Assembly: GCA_947503365.1 (NCBI GenBank)
Contig: CANNDT010000048.1
Location: 1 to 32,338, forward strand
DNA: 32,338 nucleotides
Direction of reading: 5' to 3'
From: CANNDT01 sp945876205
GTDB lineage: Bacteria; Acidobacteriota; Vicinamibacteria; Vicinamibacterales; UBA2999
In this document: positions 1 to 7,340 of the stretch, piece after piece
How the letters are laid out: every line of letters starts with the position of its first letter
Numbering within the stretch: position 1 is the stretch's first letter
Made by a program: the position numbers and the translations under genes
The notes under the pieces: generated by a model
What the model saw: only the letters and a program-made list of their open reading frames with translations
What the model was told of the DNA's origin: nothing
Database searches by the model: none

Positions 1-368
1 GGCAGATGCGTGGCGAGGTGCTCCCACAGCGCTTCCCCAAGCTGGCGAGGCGACGGGGATGACGGCAGCGCTCGTCCGAGGTCGTAGAAGCTTCGCAGCG
101 GCAGCCCAGTCGTGGTGACGGGCGCCGCCGGGTCAATCGTCCGGGGGCTCGACTCGCGGGGCTCGGGCGGGGTGACTTCGCTGGCCATCGCCCGTTCGCC
201 CTCTTCACCGTGAAGCGAGAAGAACACGTCGACGATCCGGGGATCGTACATGGTGCCTTTGCGGTCGGCCAGGATCTGCAGCGCCTCGCGCTTGGGCAGC
301 TCGCGGCGGTACGGCCGGTCGGACGTCAGCGCGTCGAAGCAATCGACGACCTGGAGGATGCGGGCCAT
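1..368 (-). CDS. C-terminal half of an HD-GYP domain followed by start of a further domain (partial, runs off window)
   Basis: Reading the minus strand from the ATG at 368, the frame is open to the window edge. It opens with MARILQVVDCFDALTSDRPY and then shows GTMYDPRIVDVFF, which is the end of an HD-GYP (c-di-GMP phosphodiesterase type) phosphohydrolase domain. A linker follows, then LRSFYDLGRAL, which resembles the entry to a GAF-like sensory domain in multi-domain signalling proteins (inference). The metal-binding HD and GYP motifs should lie upstream. There the frame soon meets a stop inside the VOC gene, and no other start codon lies between, so the N-terminal half is missing. The ATG is 4 bases past the VOC stop. 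The gene is either truncated by a rearrangement or an assembly joint. The HD-GYP identity is fairly sure; activity is doubtful because the catalytic half is absent. Confidence 0.6.
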   Translation of the reverse strand, partial: MARILQVVDCFDALTSDRPYRRELPKREALQILADRKGTMYDPRIVDVFFSLHGEEGERAMASEVTPPEPRESSPRTIDPAAPVTTTGLPLRSFYDLGRALPSSPSPRQLGEALWEHLATHL

Positions 369-372
369 GATT

Positions 373-894
373 TTAGAGATCGCGCGGACCCTCGCCGACC
401 TGCTGTGCGTCGGCGGGGATTCGCGCTTCGCGCAGCAGGGCGTTCACGTCGAGACGGCGCGTGAACATCGCGAGCTCCCCGCTGGCGGTGCGCGGCCATT
501 CGGATTGAGGGCGATCCCAATACAGCTCGACGCCGTTGTTGTCGGGATCGCGCAGGTATAACGCCTCGCTCACGCCGTGGTCTGCGGCACCGTCCAGCGG
601 GATGCTCGCGGCAACGACGCGGCGCAGCGCATCCGCCAGCTCGGCCCGGTTGGGATAGAGGATCGCGTGGTGGTAGAGGCCCGTCGTTCCCGGAGGCGGC
701 GGCGAGCCGCCGAGGCTCTCCCAGGTGTTGAGCCCGATGTGGTGGTGGTAGCTGCCGGCGGCGATGAACGCGGCGCCAGCGCCGTAACGCTGCGTCACCT
801 GAAAACCCAGGACATCGCAGTAGAAGCGCAACGCCCGATCGAGGTCAGCGACCTTCAGGTGAACGTGGCCGATACGGACGTCCGGATGCATCAC
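373..894 (-). CDS. VOC family protein (glyoxalase / ring-cleavage dioxygenase fold)
   Basis: This 173-residue protein has the vicinal-oxygen-chelate fold. The sequence shows GHVHLKVADLDRALRFYCDVLGF at the start (His10/His12 as likely first metal ligand), GLYHHAI (His75/76) and the closing motif RDPDNNGVELYWDRP with Glu123. These are the classical His/His/Glu metal positions of glyoxalase and catechol 2,3-dioxygenase relatives such as CatE. The exact substrate cannot be read from sequence; the GLYHHAI and NGVELYWDRP motifs are typical of the dioxygenase-like subgroup. Its ATG overlaps the stop of the upstream corC-like gene by 4 bases (ATGA type), so it is probably the last intact gene of the phoH-ybeY-corC unit. 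The ring-cleavage versus lactoylglutathione-lyase choice is open. Confidence 0.85.
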   Translation of the reverse strand: MMHPDVRIGHVHLKVADLDRALRFYCDVLGFQVTQRYGAGAAFIAAGSYHHHIGLNTWESLGGSPPPPGTTGLYHHAILYPNRAELADALRRVVAASIPLDGAADHGVSEALYLRDPDNNGVELYWDRPQSEWPRTASGELAMFTRRLDVNALLREARIPADAQQVGEGPRDL

Positions 895-2132
895 GAATCG
901 GCCGCTCCATTCTTCGGGTTGCGTCTCGCCACCCGCACCTTGGTAATCCGGCGGCGTTCCACCTCGAGCACTTCGACCGCGAGATCGTCCACTTCGAAGG
1001 TTTCGCCGACGTACGGCATCCGGCCGAGGTGCGACAGCAGATAGCCGCCAAGCGTCTCGAATCCTTCGCGCTCGATCTCGACGCCGAGGCGATCCTTGAC
1101 CTCGTCAATGCTCACCTTGCCGCTGAAGACGAACGTCCCCTCGGTTTCTTCGACGACAGTGTCGCTCTCGACGTCGTACTCATCGCGTATCTCGCCGACA
1201 ATCTCTTCGAGCAGGTCTTCAACCGTCACCAGTCCAGCGGTGCCGCCGTATTCGTCGACGACGACGGCCATCTGCGCCTGCCGGCGCTGCATCTCCTTCA
1301 ACAGCTCCGACACCCGCTTGCTCTCCGGCACCAGGAACGCCGACCGCATCAGCGTCGTCAACGGCGGCTCGGCGGACGGAGGCAGCGCAACCAGGTCTTT
1401 GACGAACAGGATGCCGATGATGTTGTCGAGGTTGTCTCGATACACCGGGATCCGCGAGTACTGCTCCTCGCGAAAGAGCGTCCGCAGGTCCTGCAGCGTC
1501 GCGTCGGCGCGGATGGCCACGATGTCGGGCCGCGGCGTCATCACCTCGCGGACGATGGTCTCGGTGAAGTCGACGATGGATTGCAGGAGCTCGCGGCCTT
1601 CGGCCTCGGAGATGACGCCCTCTTCAGACGGCGTTTCGGCCGTCGTCTCCTCGGGCTCGGTCTGCTCCTGCCCTCCCCCGTTGCCACCCTCGCGTTCGCG
1701 CCGCGCCCCGATGACGCCGACCAGCGTGACGGTCAACGGCTGAATCGCACGCGCCGCCAGCCGGAATGCCGGCAGGAGGACGTCGAGCACGGCTTCGGGA
1801 TCACGCCGTGCGATCAGCGCCGGGAGTAAGTGCTCGCACACCACCACGAAGGCGACGAGCGAGACGATGAAGATGGCGATGGAGCGGCCGTCGCCGACAT
1901 TGCTCACCCGGGCGATCAGCGCGCCCGCGAGGATGATGCAGATCCCGATCAGGATCCGGACCGGAATGAAGAGTTGGAGCGGATCGTCGAGATAACGGCC
2001 AAGGCGATCGCTGCGGCCGCCGCGCTCGGCCATCAGCCGCAGCGAGAGGCGCATCAAGGCGCTGAAGGCGACCTGGACGGACCCGAGAAACACGGTCGCG
2101 CAGCCGAGGAGAAACAGAGCCAGGGGAGTCAA
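891..2132 (-). CDS. Hemolysin-family / CorC-like membrane protein with DUF21 and CBS pair
   Basis: This 413-residue protein has the CNNM/CorC (HlyC, TlyC) layout: about three hydrophobic segments near residues 3-25, 53-77 and 85-107, a Glu/Thr-rich linker, a CBS pair and a C-terminal CorC_HlyC domain. The CBS region carries the family signature VREVMTPRPDIVAI and, later, VVVDEYGGTAGLVTVEDLLE. The family is linked to Mg2+/Co2+ efflux or ion homeostasis at the inner membrane; the old hemolysin name is historical. The start is a TTG whose bases overlap the ybeY stop (TTGA), and the stop overlaps the VOC start, so translation is coupled along the operon. The ybeY-corC neighbourhood is common in bacteria. 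Confidence 0.92.
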   Translation of the reverse strand: MTPLALFLLGCATVFLGSVQVAFSALMRLSLRLMAERGGRSDRLGRYLDDPLQLFIPVRILIGICIILAGALIARVSNVGDGRSIAIFIVSLVAFVVVCEHLLPALIARRDPEAVLDVLLPAFRLAARAIQPLTVTLVGVIGARREREGGNGGGQEQTEPEETTAETPSEEGVISEAEGRELLQSIVDFTETIVREVMTPRPDIVAIRADATLQDLRTLFREEQYSRIPVYRDNLDNIIGILFVKDLVALPPSAEPPLTTLMRSAFLVPESKRVSELLKEMQRRQAQMAVVVDEYGGTAGLVTVEDLLEEIVGEIRDEYDVESDTVVEETEGTFVFSGKVSIDEVKDRLGVEIEREGFETLGGYLLSHLGRMPYVGETFEVDDLAVEVLEVERRRITKVRVARRNPKNGAADS

Positions 2133-2542
2133 CTTCTCTCGATCAACCCTTCGCGCAAGCCGCCTTTGCGTCGCAGGCGGCGTTCCAGGCGGGCCATCCG
2201 CCCGTCATCGTGCTCGTGATCATAGCCAAGAAGGTGCAGAAGGCCATGCAGGGCGAGCACCCGAAGCTCGGTCTGCAGGGAGTGCCGGGCCTCGCGTGCC
2301 TGCCGTCGTGCAACACCCACGGCGATCACGACATCGCCGAGCCGGCCCTGCTCCTCGGCGGGAAAAGACAGCACGTCGGTTGGTGCGTCTTTTCGGCGAT
2401 ATTGCCGATTGAGCGCCCGGACGCGGGCATCCGGCACCAGCGCCACGGTGACTTCGCCCCGGGCGCGGGCTGGCGCGGCGGCAGCGAGCCAGGCAGCGAG
2501 CCCCCGCGACGGCGAGCCTGACCCCCTCGTGGGGGCAGGCAA
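2129..2542 (-). CDS. ybeY: Endoribonuclease YbeY (16S rRNA maturation / ribosome quality control)
   Basis: The core motifs are RALNRQYRRKDAPTDVLSFP and HGLLHLLGYDHEHDD, the H3xH5xH zinc site of the UPF0054 family, which processes rRNA and takes part in ribosome quality control. It sits between phoH and corC, its usual place. The 5' end is odd. The expected first strand appears to be VIDVVPV just before a 40-base palindromic repeat that is read in frame, adding about 14 residues before the first helix (GLAAWLAAAAPARAR). No ATG, GTG or TTG lies just before VIDVV; only an ATT at 2569 or an ATG deep inside phoH (2734) is available. I chose the TTG at 2542, which has AGGGCGAG just ahead of it, although this drops strand 1. 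The identity is sure, the start is not. Confidence 0.9.
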   Translation of the reverse strand: MPAPTRGSGSPSRGLAAWLAAAAPARARGEVTVALVPDARVRALNRQYRRKDAPTDVLSFPAEEQGRLGDVVIAVGVARRQAREARHSLQTELRVLALHGLLHLLGYDHEHDDGRMARLERRLRRKGGLREGLIERS

Positions 2543-2550
2543 GGCTCGCC
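2511..2550. repeat. Palindromic repeat element inside the 5' end of ybeY
   Basis: Nine-base outer arms GGCGAGCCT (2511-2519) and AGGCTCGCC (2542-2550) enclose a second stem, CCCCC/GGGGG, around a TCGT loop (about 2522-2535). It can fold as a long cruciform or hairpin. It looks like a short dispersed palindromic element rather than gene sequence, and it is in frame with ybeY. Confidence 0.75.
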
Positions 2551-2579
2551 CTACGGGAACGACATCAATGACGAGGCGG

Positions 2580-3530
2580 CTACTTTTTGACGTTGGCGTG
2601 GGCCTCGTAGGCCTTGACGATCGACTGCACCAGCTTGTGGCGCACGACGTCCTTGTCGTCGAAGTGCACGAAGCCGATGCCCTCGACGTCCTTGACGATC
2701 TTGAGCGCTTCGACGAGACCAGACATGCGGACATTGGGCAGATCGATCTGCGTGATGTCGCCGGTCACGACCGCCTTCGAACCAAAGCCCAGGCGCGTCA
2801 GAAACATCTTCATCTGCTCTGACGTGGTGTTCTGCGCCTCATCGAGGATGACGAACGCGTCGTTGAGCGTGCGGCCGCGCATGAACGCGATCGGCGCCAC
2901 TTCGATCGTGCCACGCTCGATCAGGCGGCCGGCCTTCTCCGTGTCCATCATGTCGAACAGCGCGTCATAGAGCGGACGGAGGTATGGATTCACTTTCTCC
3001 TGCAGGTCGCCCGGCAGAAACCCGAGCTTCTCGCCCGCTTCTACCGCGGGCCGCGCCAGGATGATCCGGCTGACTTTCTTGTTCAGCAGGTAGCTGACCG
3101 CCTGCGCCATCGCGAGGTAGGTCTTGCCGGTGCCGGCGGGGCCGACGCCGAAGACGATGTCGAACTGCTCGATGGCGTCGAGGTATTTGCGCTGGTTGAC
3201 GCTCTTCGGGTTGACGCGCCGCCGCGTGGCCTGCTTCTGGCCACCCTTGAGGAAATAGTCGCGCAAATCAACGGTGTCGTTGTCGGCGACCAGCTGCGCG
3301 GCGGTCTTCACATCGCCGTTCGCCAGCTGGTAGCCCTCGTCCATCAACGCCTTGAGCTGGGTGAAGAGCTGTTCGGCGCGGCGTTCGGCGGCCGGGTCGC
3401 CGTCCACAGTAACCTGCGACCCTTGCGTGCGGATGTGGACGTCGAGCAGCCCTTCTATGTGCTTGAGGTTGGCGTCGTGAGAGCCATAGATCGTCTCGAT
3501 GCCCTCTTCGGGAAGCGAAATCCTCTTCAT
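2580..3530 (-). CDS. PhoH family ATPase (PhoH-like, KH-containing type)
   Basis: This 316-residue protein has an N-terminal KH-like RNA-binding region (about 1-65) and a PhoH P-loop ATPase domain. Walker A is GPAGTGKT at 130-137 and Walker B is VILDEAQNT at 227-235, both intact. ILARPAVEAGEKLGFLPGD is a hallmark of the family. PhoH proteins are thought to act in RNA metabolism and stress. The gene is the first of the phoH-ybeY-corC-VOC set, in line with a role near ribosome or RNA quality control. It follows aspS by 7 bases, so the unit may be transcribed from upstream. Length and motifs match the family; this is the PhoL/YbeZ type rather than the PIN-PhoH fusion. Confidence 0.94.
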   Translation of the reverse strand: MKRISLPEEGIETIYGSHDANLKHIEGLLDVHIRTQGSQVTVDGDPAAERRAEQLFTQLKALMDEGYQLANGDVKTAAQLVADNDTVDLRDYFLKGGQKQATRRRVNPKSVNQRKYLDAIEQFDIVFGVGPAGTGKTYLAMAQAVSYLLNKKVSRIILARPAVEAGEKLGFLPGDLQEKVNPYLRPLYDALFDMMDTEKAGRLIERGTIEVAPIAFMRGRTLNDAFVILDEAQNTTSEQMKMFLTRLGFGSKAVVTGDITQIDLPNVRMSGLVEALKIVKDVEGIGFVHFDDKDVVRHKLVQSIVKAYEAHANVKK

Positions 3531-3537
3531 GCGGGAT

Positions 3538-5304
3538 TCATATCTTCAGGTGCAGCTCTTTGAGCTGCTTGGCATCGACAGGCGATGGCGCGCCGGCCAT
3601 CAGGTCGATCGCGGCGGCGGTCTTCGGGAACGCCATCACCTCGCGGATCGAGCTCTCCCCCGCCAGGATGGCGACCATCCGGTCGAGGCCGAGGGCAATT
3701 CCCCCGTGCGGCGGCGTGCCGTACTCGAGCGCTTCGAGAAAGAAGCCGAACCGGAGCTGCGCCTCCTCTTTGCTGATGTTGAGCAACGAAAAGATCTGGC
3801 TCTGCTGGGCCGAGTCATGGATTCGGATGCTGCCGCCGCCGATTTCGCTGCCGTTCAGCACGAGGTCGTACGCCTTCGCGCGCACCGCACCGGGTTCCTT
3901 CGCCAGGAGGGCGTGATCGTCATCGTGCGGCGACGTGAACGGATGGTGCATCGAGTTGTAGCGCTTCGCCTCCGGGTCCCACTCCAGCAAAGGAAAGTCC
4001 ACGACCCAGAGGAAGGCATACTCATCATTGCCGAGGAGGCCCTTCTGCTTCGCAAGATTGAGGCGGAGCTGCCCGAGCATCTTCGACGTCGTGTCGGGCT
4101 CACCGGCCACCACGAACGCCAATTGCCCCTTCTCCGTGCCGGTGGCATCGAGCAACTGGCGCACCGTCTCCTCGCCCACCGCTTTCGGGAACGACGAGGT
4201 CATCGTGCCGTCATCCGCGCGTCGCGCCCAGAGCAGATGCCGTCCTTGCGCCTTCTCCTGGTTGACGATGCCGTCGACCGCGCTGCGGGAGTAGCTGGCC
4301 GCGTCCGGGACCACGATCGCGCGTACCGTCCCACCCTCCGCGACGATACTTTTGAACACGCCGAACGACGACTCCCGAAACAGCTCGCGAACGTCCTGGA
4401 TCGGCATCCCGGGCCGAAGGTCCGGCTTGTCCGATCCGTAGACCGCCATCGCTTCGGCGTACGGCATCCGCTGAAACGGTGTCGTGATCTTCTTGCCGAT
4501 GACCGCGAACACCTCGCGCATGAGCGGCTCGATGATGCCGAAGATCGTCTCGGGCCGGGCGAAGGACATCTCGACGTCGATTTGCGTGAACTCGGGCTGG
4601 CGGTCGGCGCGCAGGTCTTCGTCGCGGAAGCAGCGGCAGATCTGGACGTAGCGGTCCATGCCCCCGACCATCAGGATCTGCTTGAAGAGCTGCGGAGACT
4701 GCGGCAGCGCGAAAAACTCCCCGGGATGGACGCGGCTCGGCACGAGATAGTCACGCGCGCCTTCGGGCGTCGACTTGGTGAGAATCGGCGTTTCGATCTC
4801 CCAGAAACCATTCGCGTCGAAGTAGTTCCGCACCACGGTCATCACCCGGTGACGCAGGCCGATGTTGGCCTGCAGCCGCGGACGCCGCAGGTCGAGATAG
4901 CGGTACTTCAAGCGCACGTCTTCGGACACCTGCGCATCGTCGGTAATCGAGAACGGCGGCGTCTTCGCTTCGTTCAGCAGCGTCAGCTTGCGGACGACGA
5001 CCTCGACCTCGCCCGTCTCGAGCTTCGGATTGACGGTCTCCGCGGAGCGGCGCTGCACGCGGCCTTCGACGCCAATCACGTACTCAGACCTGAGGCGCTT
5101 GCCCTTCGCCATCAGCGCCTCGTCGTCGTTGCCGAAGACAATTTGCGTGACGCCGGCGCGGTCGCGGACATCGACGAACAGCAGCCCGCCAAGGTCGCGC
5201 ACGCGGTGCACCCAACCCAGCAGCACCACGTCCGCCCCGACGTCGTCGGGACGCAGCGCGCCGCAGGTATGCGTGCGTGTCAAATCACCAAGTTGCTCAG
5301 CCAC
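3538..5304 (-). CDS. aspS: Aspartyl-tRNA synthetase
   Basis: This 588-residue class II synthetase charges tRNA-Asp. The order is an N-terminal OB-fold anticodon domain (GWVHRVRDLGGLLFVDVRDR), motif 1/flipping-loop region (TPILTKSTPEGARDYLVPSR), motif 2 (CRCFRDEDLRADRQPEFTQ), the bacterial GAD insertion, and motif 3 (GLDRMVAILAGESSIREVM). Length is normal for the bacterial type. The residue corresponding to His31 of the Pseudomonas enzyme appears to be Leu38, which would favour the discriminating form, but this rests on alignment by eye. The start is a GTG with GGAAA ahead of it. It lies downstream of hisS, separated by a tandem palindromic repeat; the hisS-aspS pairing is common in bacteria. 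Confidence 0.97.
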   Translation of the reverse strand: MAEQLGDLTRTHTCGALRPDDVGADVVLLGWVHRVRDLGGLLFVDVRDRAGVTQIVFGNDDEALMAKGKRLRSEYVIGVEGRVQRRSAETVNPKLETGEVEVVVRKLTLLNEAKTPPFSITDDAQVSEDVRLKYRYLDLRRPRLQANIGLRHRVMTVVRNYFDANGFWEIETPILTKSTPEGARDYLVPSRVHPGEFFALPQSPQLFKQILMVGGMDRYVQICRCFRDEDLRADRQPEFTQIDVEMSFARPETIFGIIEPLMREVFAVIGKKITTPFQRMPYAEAMAVYGSDKPDLRPGMPIQDVRELFRESSFGVFKSIVAEGGTVRAIVVPDAASYSRSAVDGIVNQEKAQGRHLLWARRADDGTMTSSFPKAVGEETVRQLLDATGTEKGQLAFVVAGEPDTTSKMLGQLRLNLAKQKGLLGNDEYAFLWVVDFPLLEWDPEAKRYNSMHHPFTSPHDDDHALLAKEPGAVRAKAYDLVLNGSEIGGGSIRIHDSAQQSQIFSLLNISKEEAQLRFGFFLEALEYGTPPHGGIALGLDRMVAILAGESSIREVMAFPKTAAAIDLMAGAPSPVDAKQLKELHLKI

Positions 5305-5318
5305 GTTTTCCAGTACCT

Positions 5319-5368
5319 GTAGAGCGCGGGCTTCAGCCTGCGCGTAGAGCGCGGGCTTCAGCCCGCGC
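5319..5368. repeat. Two tandem 25-bp palindromic repeats at the hisS 3' end
   Basis: Two direct copies of GTAGAGCGCGGGCTTCAGCC plus five further bases lie at 5319-5343 and 5344-5368. Each folds as GCGCGGGCT-TC-AGCCCGCGC; the first copy has one arm mismatch (CCTGC for CCCGC). The second copy provides the last codons and the stop of hisS. A close relative with longer G/C arms lies at 26997-27022. The spacing suggests a dispersed repeat family and possibly an mRNA-stabilising hairpin between hisS and aspS. Confidence 0.85.
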
Positions 5369-6674
5369 GTTGTTTCAATGCGGCCACGATGGCCGCGCCC
5401 GCCGCGGCCTGCGAATATGTGTCCTGCGCCTGCGTTGCCAGGTTCTTGATGGTGAGGGAGCCGTCCCTCAGCTCGTTTTCGCCGAGCATCGCGACAAATG
5501 GAATGCCGCGGGAATCAGCGTACTTGATCTGCTTCCCAATCTTGTCGGCATCCGGGTAGACAAACACGCGAAGCCCCTGGCCCCGGAGCCGGCCGGCCAC
5601 GCGCATCGCCTCGCCCAGTCCCGCCGCATCAAACGCCGCGATCATGACGTCGGCGGGGCTCAACGCGAGCGACGGGGGAAACATGTTCCGCTCCGCCATG
5701 ACCACCAGAATGCGCTCCAGCCCGAGCGAAAATCCGCAGGCCGGGATGTTCTGGCCGAGGAACATGCCCACCAGGTTGTCATACCGGCCGCCACCACCGA
5801 GGCTGCCGGCCAGGTCGGCGACGTTCACCTCCATGATCGCACCGGTGTAGTACGACAGGCCACGGGCCAGGCTGAGATCGATCTGGATCTTGCCCTCGGC
5901 GCGGCTGCCGGTCGTCAGGTGCATGATCTGGCGCAGATTCTCGAAGGCCGCCACACCCGCCTCGTCGCCTCCCGTGAACCCGGCAGCGTCGGTACCGCCA
6001 AGCGAATCGAGGAGCCTGGTCGCCGAGTCCGCGCCGATGCCGCGCTCCTCCATCTCGGCCCTGACCTTGTCAGGGCCGATCTTGTCCAGCTTGTCGACCG
6101 CGACGAGCGCTGTCGCATGCAGGGCTTCGGGAATGCCCACGGCATTCAACATCGACGTCAGGAGCTGCCGATGATTGAGCCGAATCACAAAGTCGTTGAA
6201 TCCGAGCTCGGTCAACGCCTCCGCGACCGCCGCACAGACCTCGGCTTCGATCACCGGCGAGGTCGAGCCCATCGAATCGACGTCGCACTGATAGAACTCG
6301 CGAAAGCGGCCGCGGCCCGGACGATCGGCGCGCCACACCGGTTGAATCTGGTAGCGCTTGAAGAGGCGCGGCAGCTTCGACTGGTACTCGGCAATCACGC
6401 GCGCCATCGGCACCGTGAGGTCGTAGCGCAGCGCCAGGTCGGCCTGCCCACTCGCCTCGTGCTCGCCGCGCTTGAGGATCTTGAATATGAGCTTGTTGCC
6501 TTCGTCGCCATACTTGCCGAGCAGCGTCTCGATGTTCTCGACGGAAGGCGTCTCGAGCGGCTCGAAGCCGTATCGCTGGTAGACGTTCTTGATGATGCCG
6601 ATGACGTACTCGCGACGCCGCACGTCTTCCGGCAGGAAGTCCCGCATCCCGCTCGCGGGTTTTGTCGATTGCAT
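5358..6674 (-). CDS. hisS: Histidyl-tRNA synthetase
   Basis: This 438-residue class II synthetase makes His-tRNA. It has the start QSTKPASGMRDFLPEDVRRR, motif 2 in the RADRPGRGRFREFYQCDVD stretch, the histidine-A loop GLSYYTGAIMEV and motif 3 ACGFSLGLERILVV, followed by the C-terminal anticodon-binding domain with LRVFVYPDAD. Length is usual. The last three residues and stop are encoded by a palindromic repeat, so the exact C terminus may vary between relatives. It is the upstream partner of aspS. Ahead of its ATG lies a 115-base gap (6675-6789) without a convincing -10/-35 pair, so its promoter position is uncertain. Confidence 0.97.
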   Translation of the reverse strand: MQSTKPASGMRDFLPEDVRRREYVIGIIKNVYQRYGFEPLETPSVENIETLLGKYGDEGNKLIFKILKRGEHEASGQADLALRYDLTVPMARVIAEYQSKLPRLFKRYQIQPVWRADRPGRGRFREFYQCDVDSMGSTSPVIEAEVCAAVAEALTELGFNDFVIRLNHRQLLTSMLNAVGIPEALHATALVAVDKLDKIGPDKVRAEMEERGIGADSATRLLDSLGGTDAAGFTGGDEAGVAAFENLRQIMHLTTGSRAEGKIQIDLSLARGLSYYTGAIMEVNVADLAGSLGGGGRYDNLVGMFLGQNIPACGFSLGLERILVVMAERNMFPPSLALSPADVMIAAFDAAGLGEAMRVAGRLRGQGLRVFVYPDADKIGKQIKYADSRGIPFVAMLGENELRDGSLTIKNLATQAQDTYSQAAAGAAIVAALKQRAG

Positions 6675-6735
6675 ATCTAGTGGGGCGTTCGGACTGATTG
6701 GGTACTACTCACAACAAGCCTATGCGCGCGAGCTT

Positions 6736-6760
6736 CCGGCCGCGACAACGGAGCGGCCGG
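6736..6760. repeat. Inverted repeat between the hexapeptide gene and hisS
   Basis: CCGGCCGC (6736-6743) and GCGGCCGG (6753-6760) are perfect complements around a 9-base loop. It lies just after the stop of the carbonic-anhydrase-like gene on the minus strand. There is no T-run behind it, so it is not a classical intrinsic terminator, though it may protect the 3' end of the mRNA. Nothing else was recognised in the 6675-6789 gap. Confidence 0.5.
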
Positions 6761-6789
6761 TTGATGATTCGAAAGACACACCATGAGTG

Positions 6790-7311
6790 CTACGCGGGCG
6801 TGCTCTCGGCCTGGAAATCGAGGCGGTAGCGCACGTAGTTGTCGGCGTACCACTTGATCGACGTGTCTTCTTCCGGCGTGAGCGCGCGCCGCACCTTGCC
6901 TGGCAGACCCATCACCATCGAACCGGGTGGGACGACCATCCCCTCGGGCACCAGCGTTCCCGCCGCCACAATCGACCCGGTGCCGATGACGCATCCGTTG
7001 AGCAGGATCGCACCCATGCCGATCAGGCATCGGTCCTCGATCGTGCAGCCGTGGACGACGGCGCTGTGACCGATCGTCACGTTGTCGCCGATGACGGTGG
7101 GATTCGTCTCCCGCATCACGTGCACCATCGTCAGGTCCTGGATGTTGGTGCGCGCGCCGATGCGGATGTGGTGGACGTCACCGCGGACGACGACGTTCAT
7201 CCAGACGCTGCTTTCGGCGCCCAGGTGCACGTCGCCGATCACCTGCGCGCTGGTGTCGACAAACGCTGAAGGGTGGACGGTCGGACGGATGGACCGGTAG
7301 GAGCGAAGCAT
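6790..7311 (-). CDS. Gamma carbonic anhydrase family protein (left-handed beta-helix hexapeptide repeat)
   Basis: The hexapeptide repeat pattern runs through nearly the whole chain (VIGDVHLGAESSVWMNVVVRGD, then IGDNVTIGHSAVVHGCTIED). The three metal-binding His of the gamma-CA family are visible in TMVHV and IGHSAVVHG. The C-terminal helix (PEEDTSIKWYADNYVRY) is also typical. It would form trimers in the cytoplasm; many YrdA/CaiE-type members lack proven carbonic anhydrase activity, so the reaction is not certain. I take the ATG at 7311 rather than the GTG at 7317 because a perfect TATAAT ends at 7320, which places the expected transcription start between them. Length, about 173 residues, is normal. 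Confidence 0.9.
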   Translation of the reverse strand: MLRSYRSIRPTVHPSAFVDTSAQVIGDVHLGAESSVWMNVVVRGDVHHIRIGARTNIQDLTMVHVMRETNPTVIGDNVTIGHSAVVHGCTIEDRCLIGMGAILLNGCVIGTGSIVAAGTLVPEGMVVPPGSMVMGLPGKVRRALTPEEDTSIKWYADNYVRYRLDFQAESTPA

Positions 7312-7319
7312 CGGCACTA

Positions 7320-7325
7320 ATTATA
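7320..7325 (-). promoter_or_regulatory. -10 box for the gamma-CA gene, close to its start codon
   Basis: The minus strand reads TATAAT here, 8 bases before the ATG at 7311. With a usual spacing of 6-8 bases, transcription would begin at about 7313, giving a leader of 0-3 bases. No good -35 box is seen 16-18 bases upstream. Confidence 0.55.
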
Positions 7326-7340
7326 CGGGCGGGTACGAAT

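Noticed and set aside
3499..5322. A 607-codon open frame on the plus strand opposite aspS, and similar long frames opposite hisS, sucCD and the Kdo genes
   Set aside because: They are rich in Arg/His/Asp as expected for shadows of high-GC genes and show no domain motifs, while the opposite strand carries clear essential genes.
5358..5368. Frameshift or sequencing error at the hisS end because the repeat provides the stop
   Set aside because: The frame remains open to a normal C-terminal length, and the repeat copies elsewhere show that it is a genuine element.
6736..6760. Rho-independent terminator behind the gamma-CA gene
   Set aside because: The stem is good, but no T-run follows on the minus strand, so I list it only as an inverted repeat.
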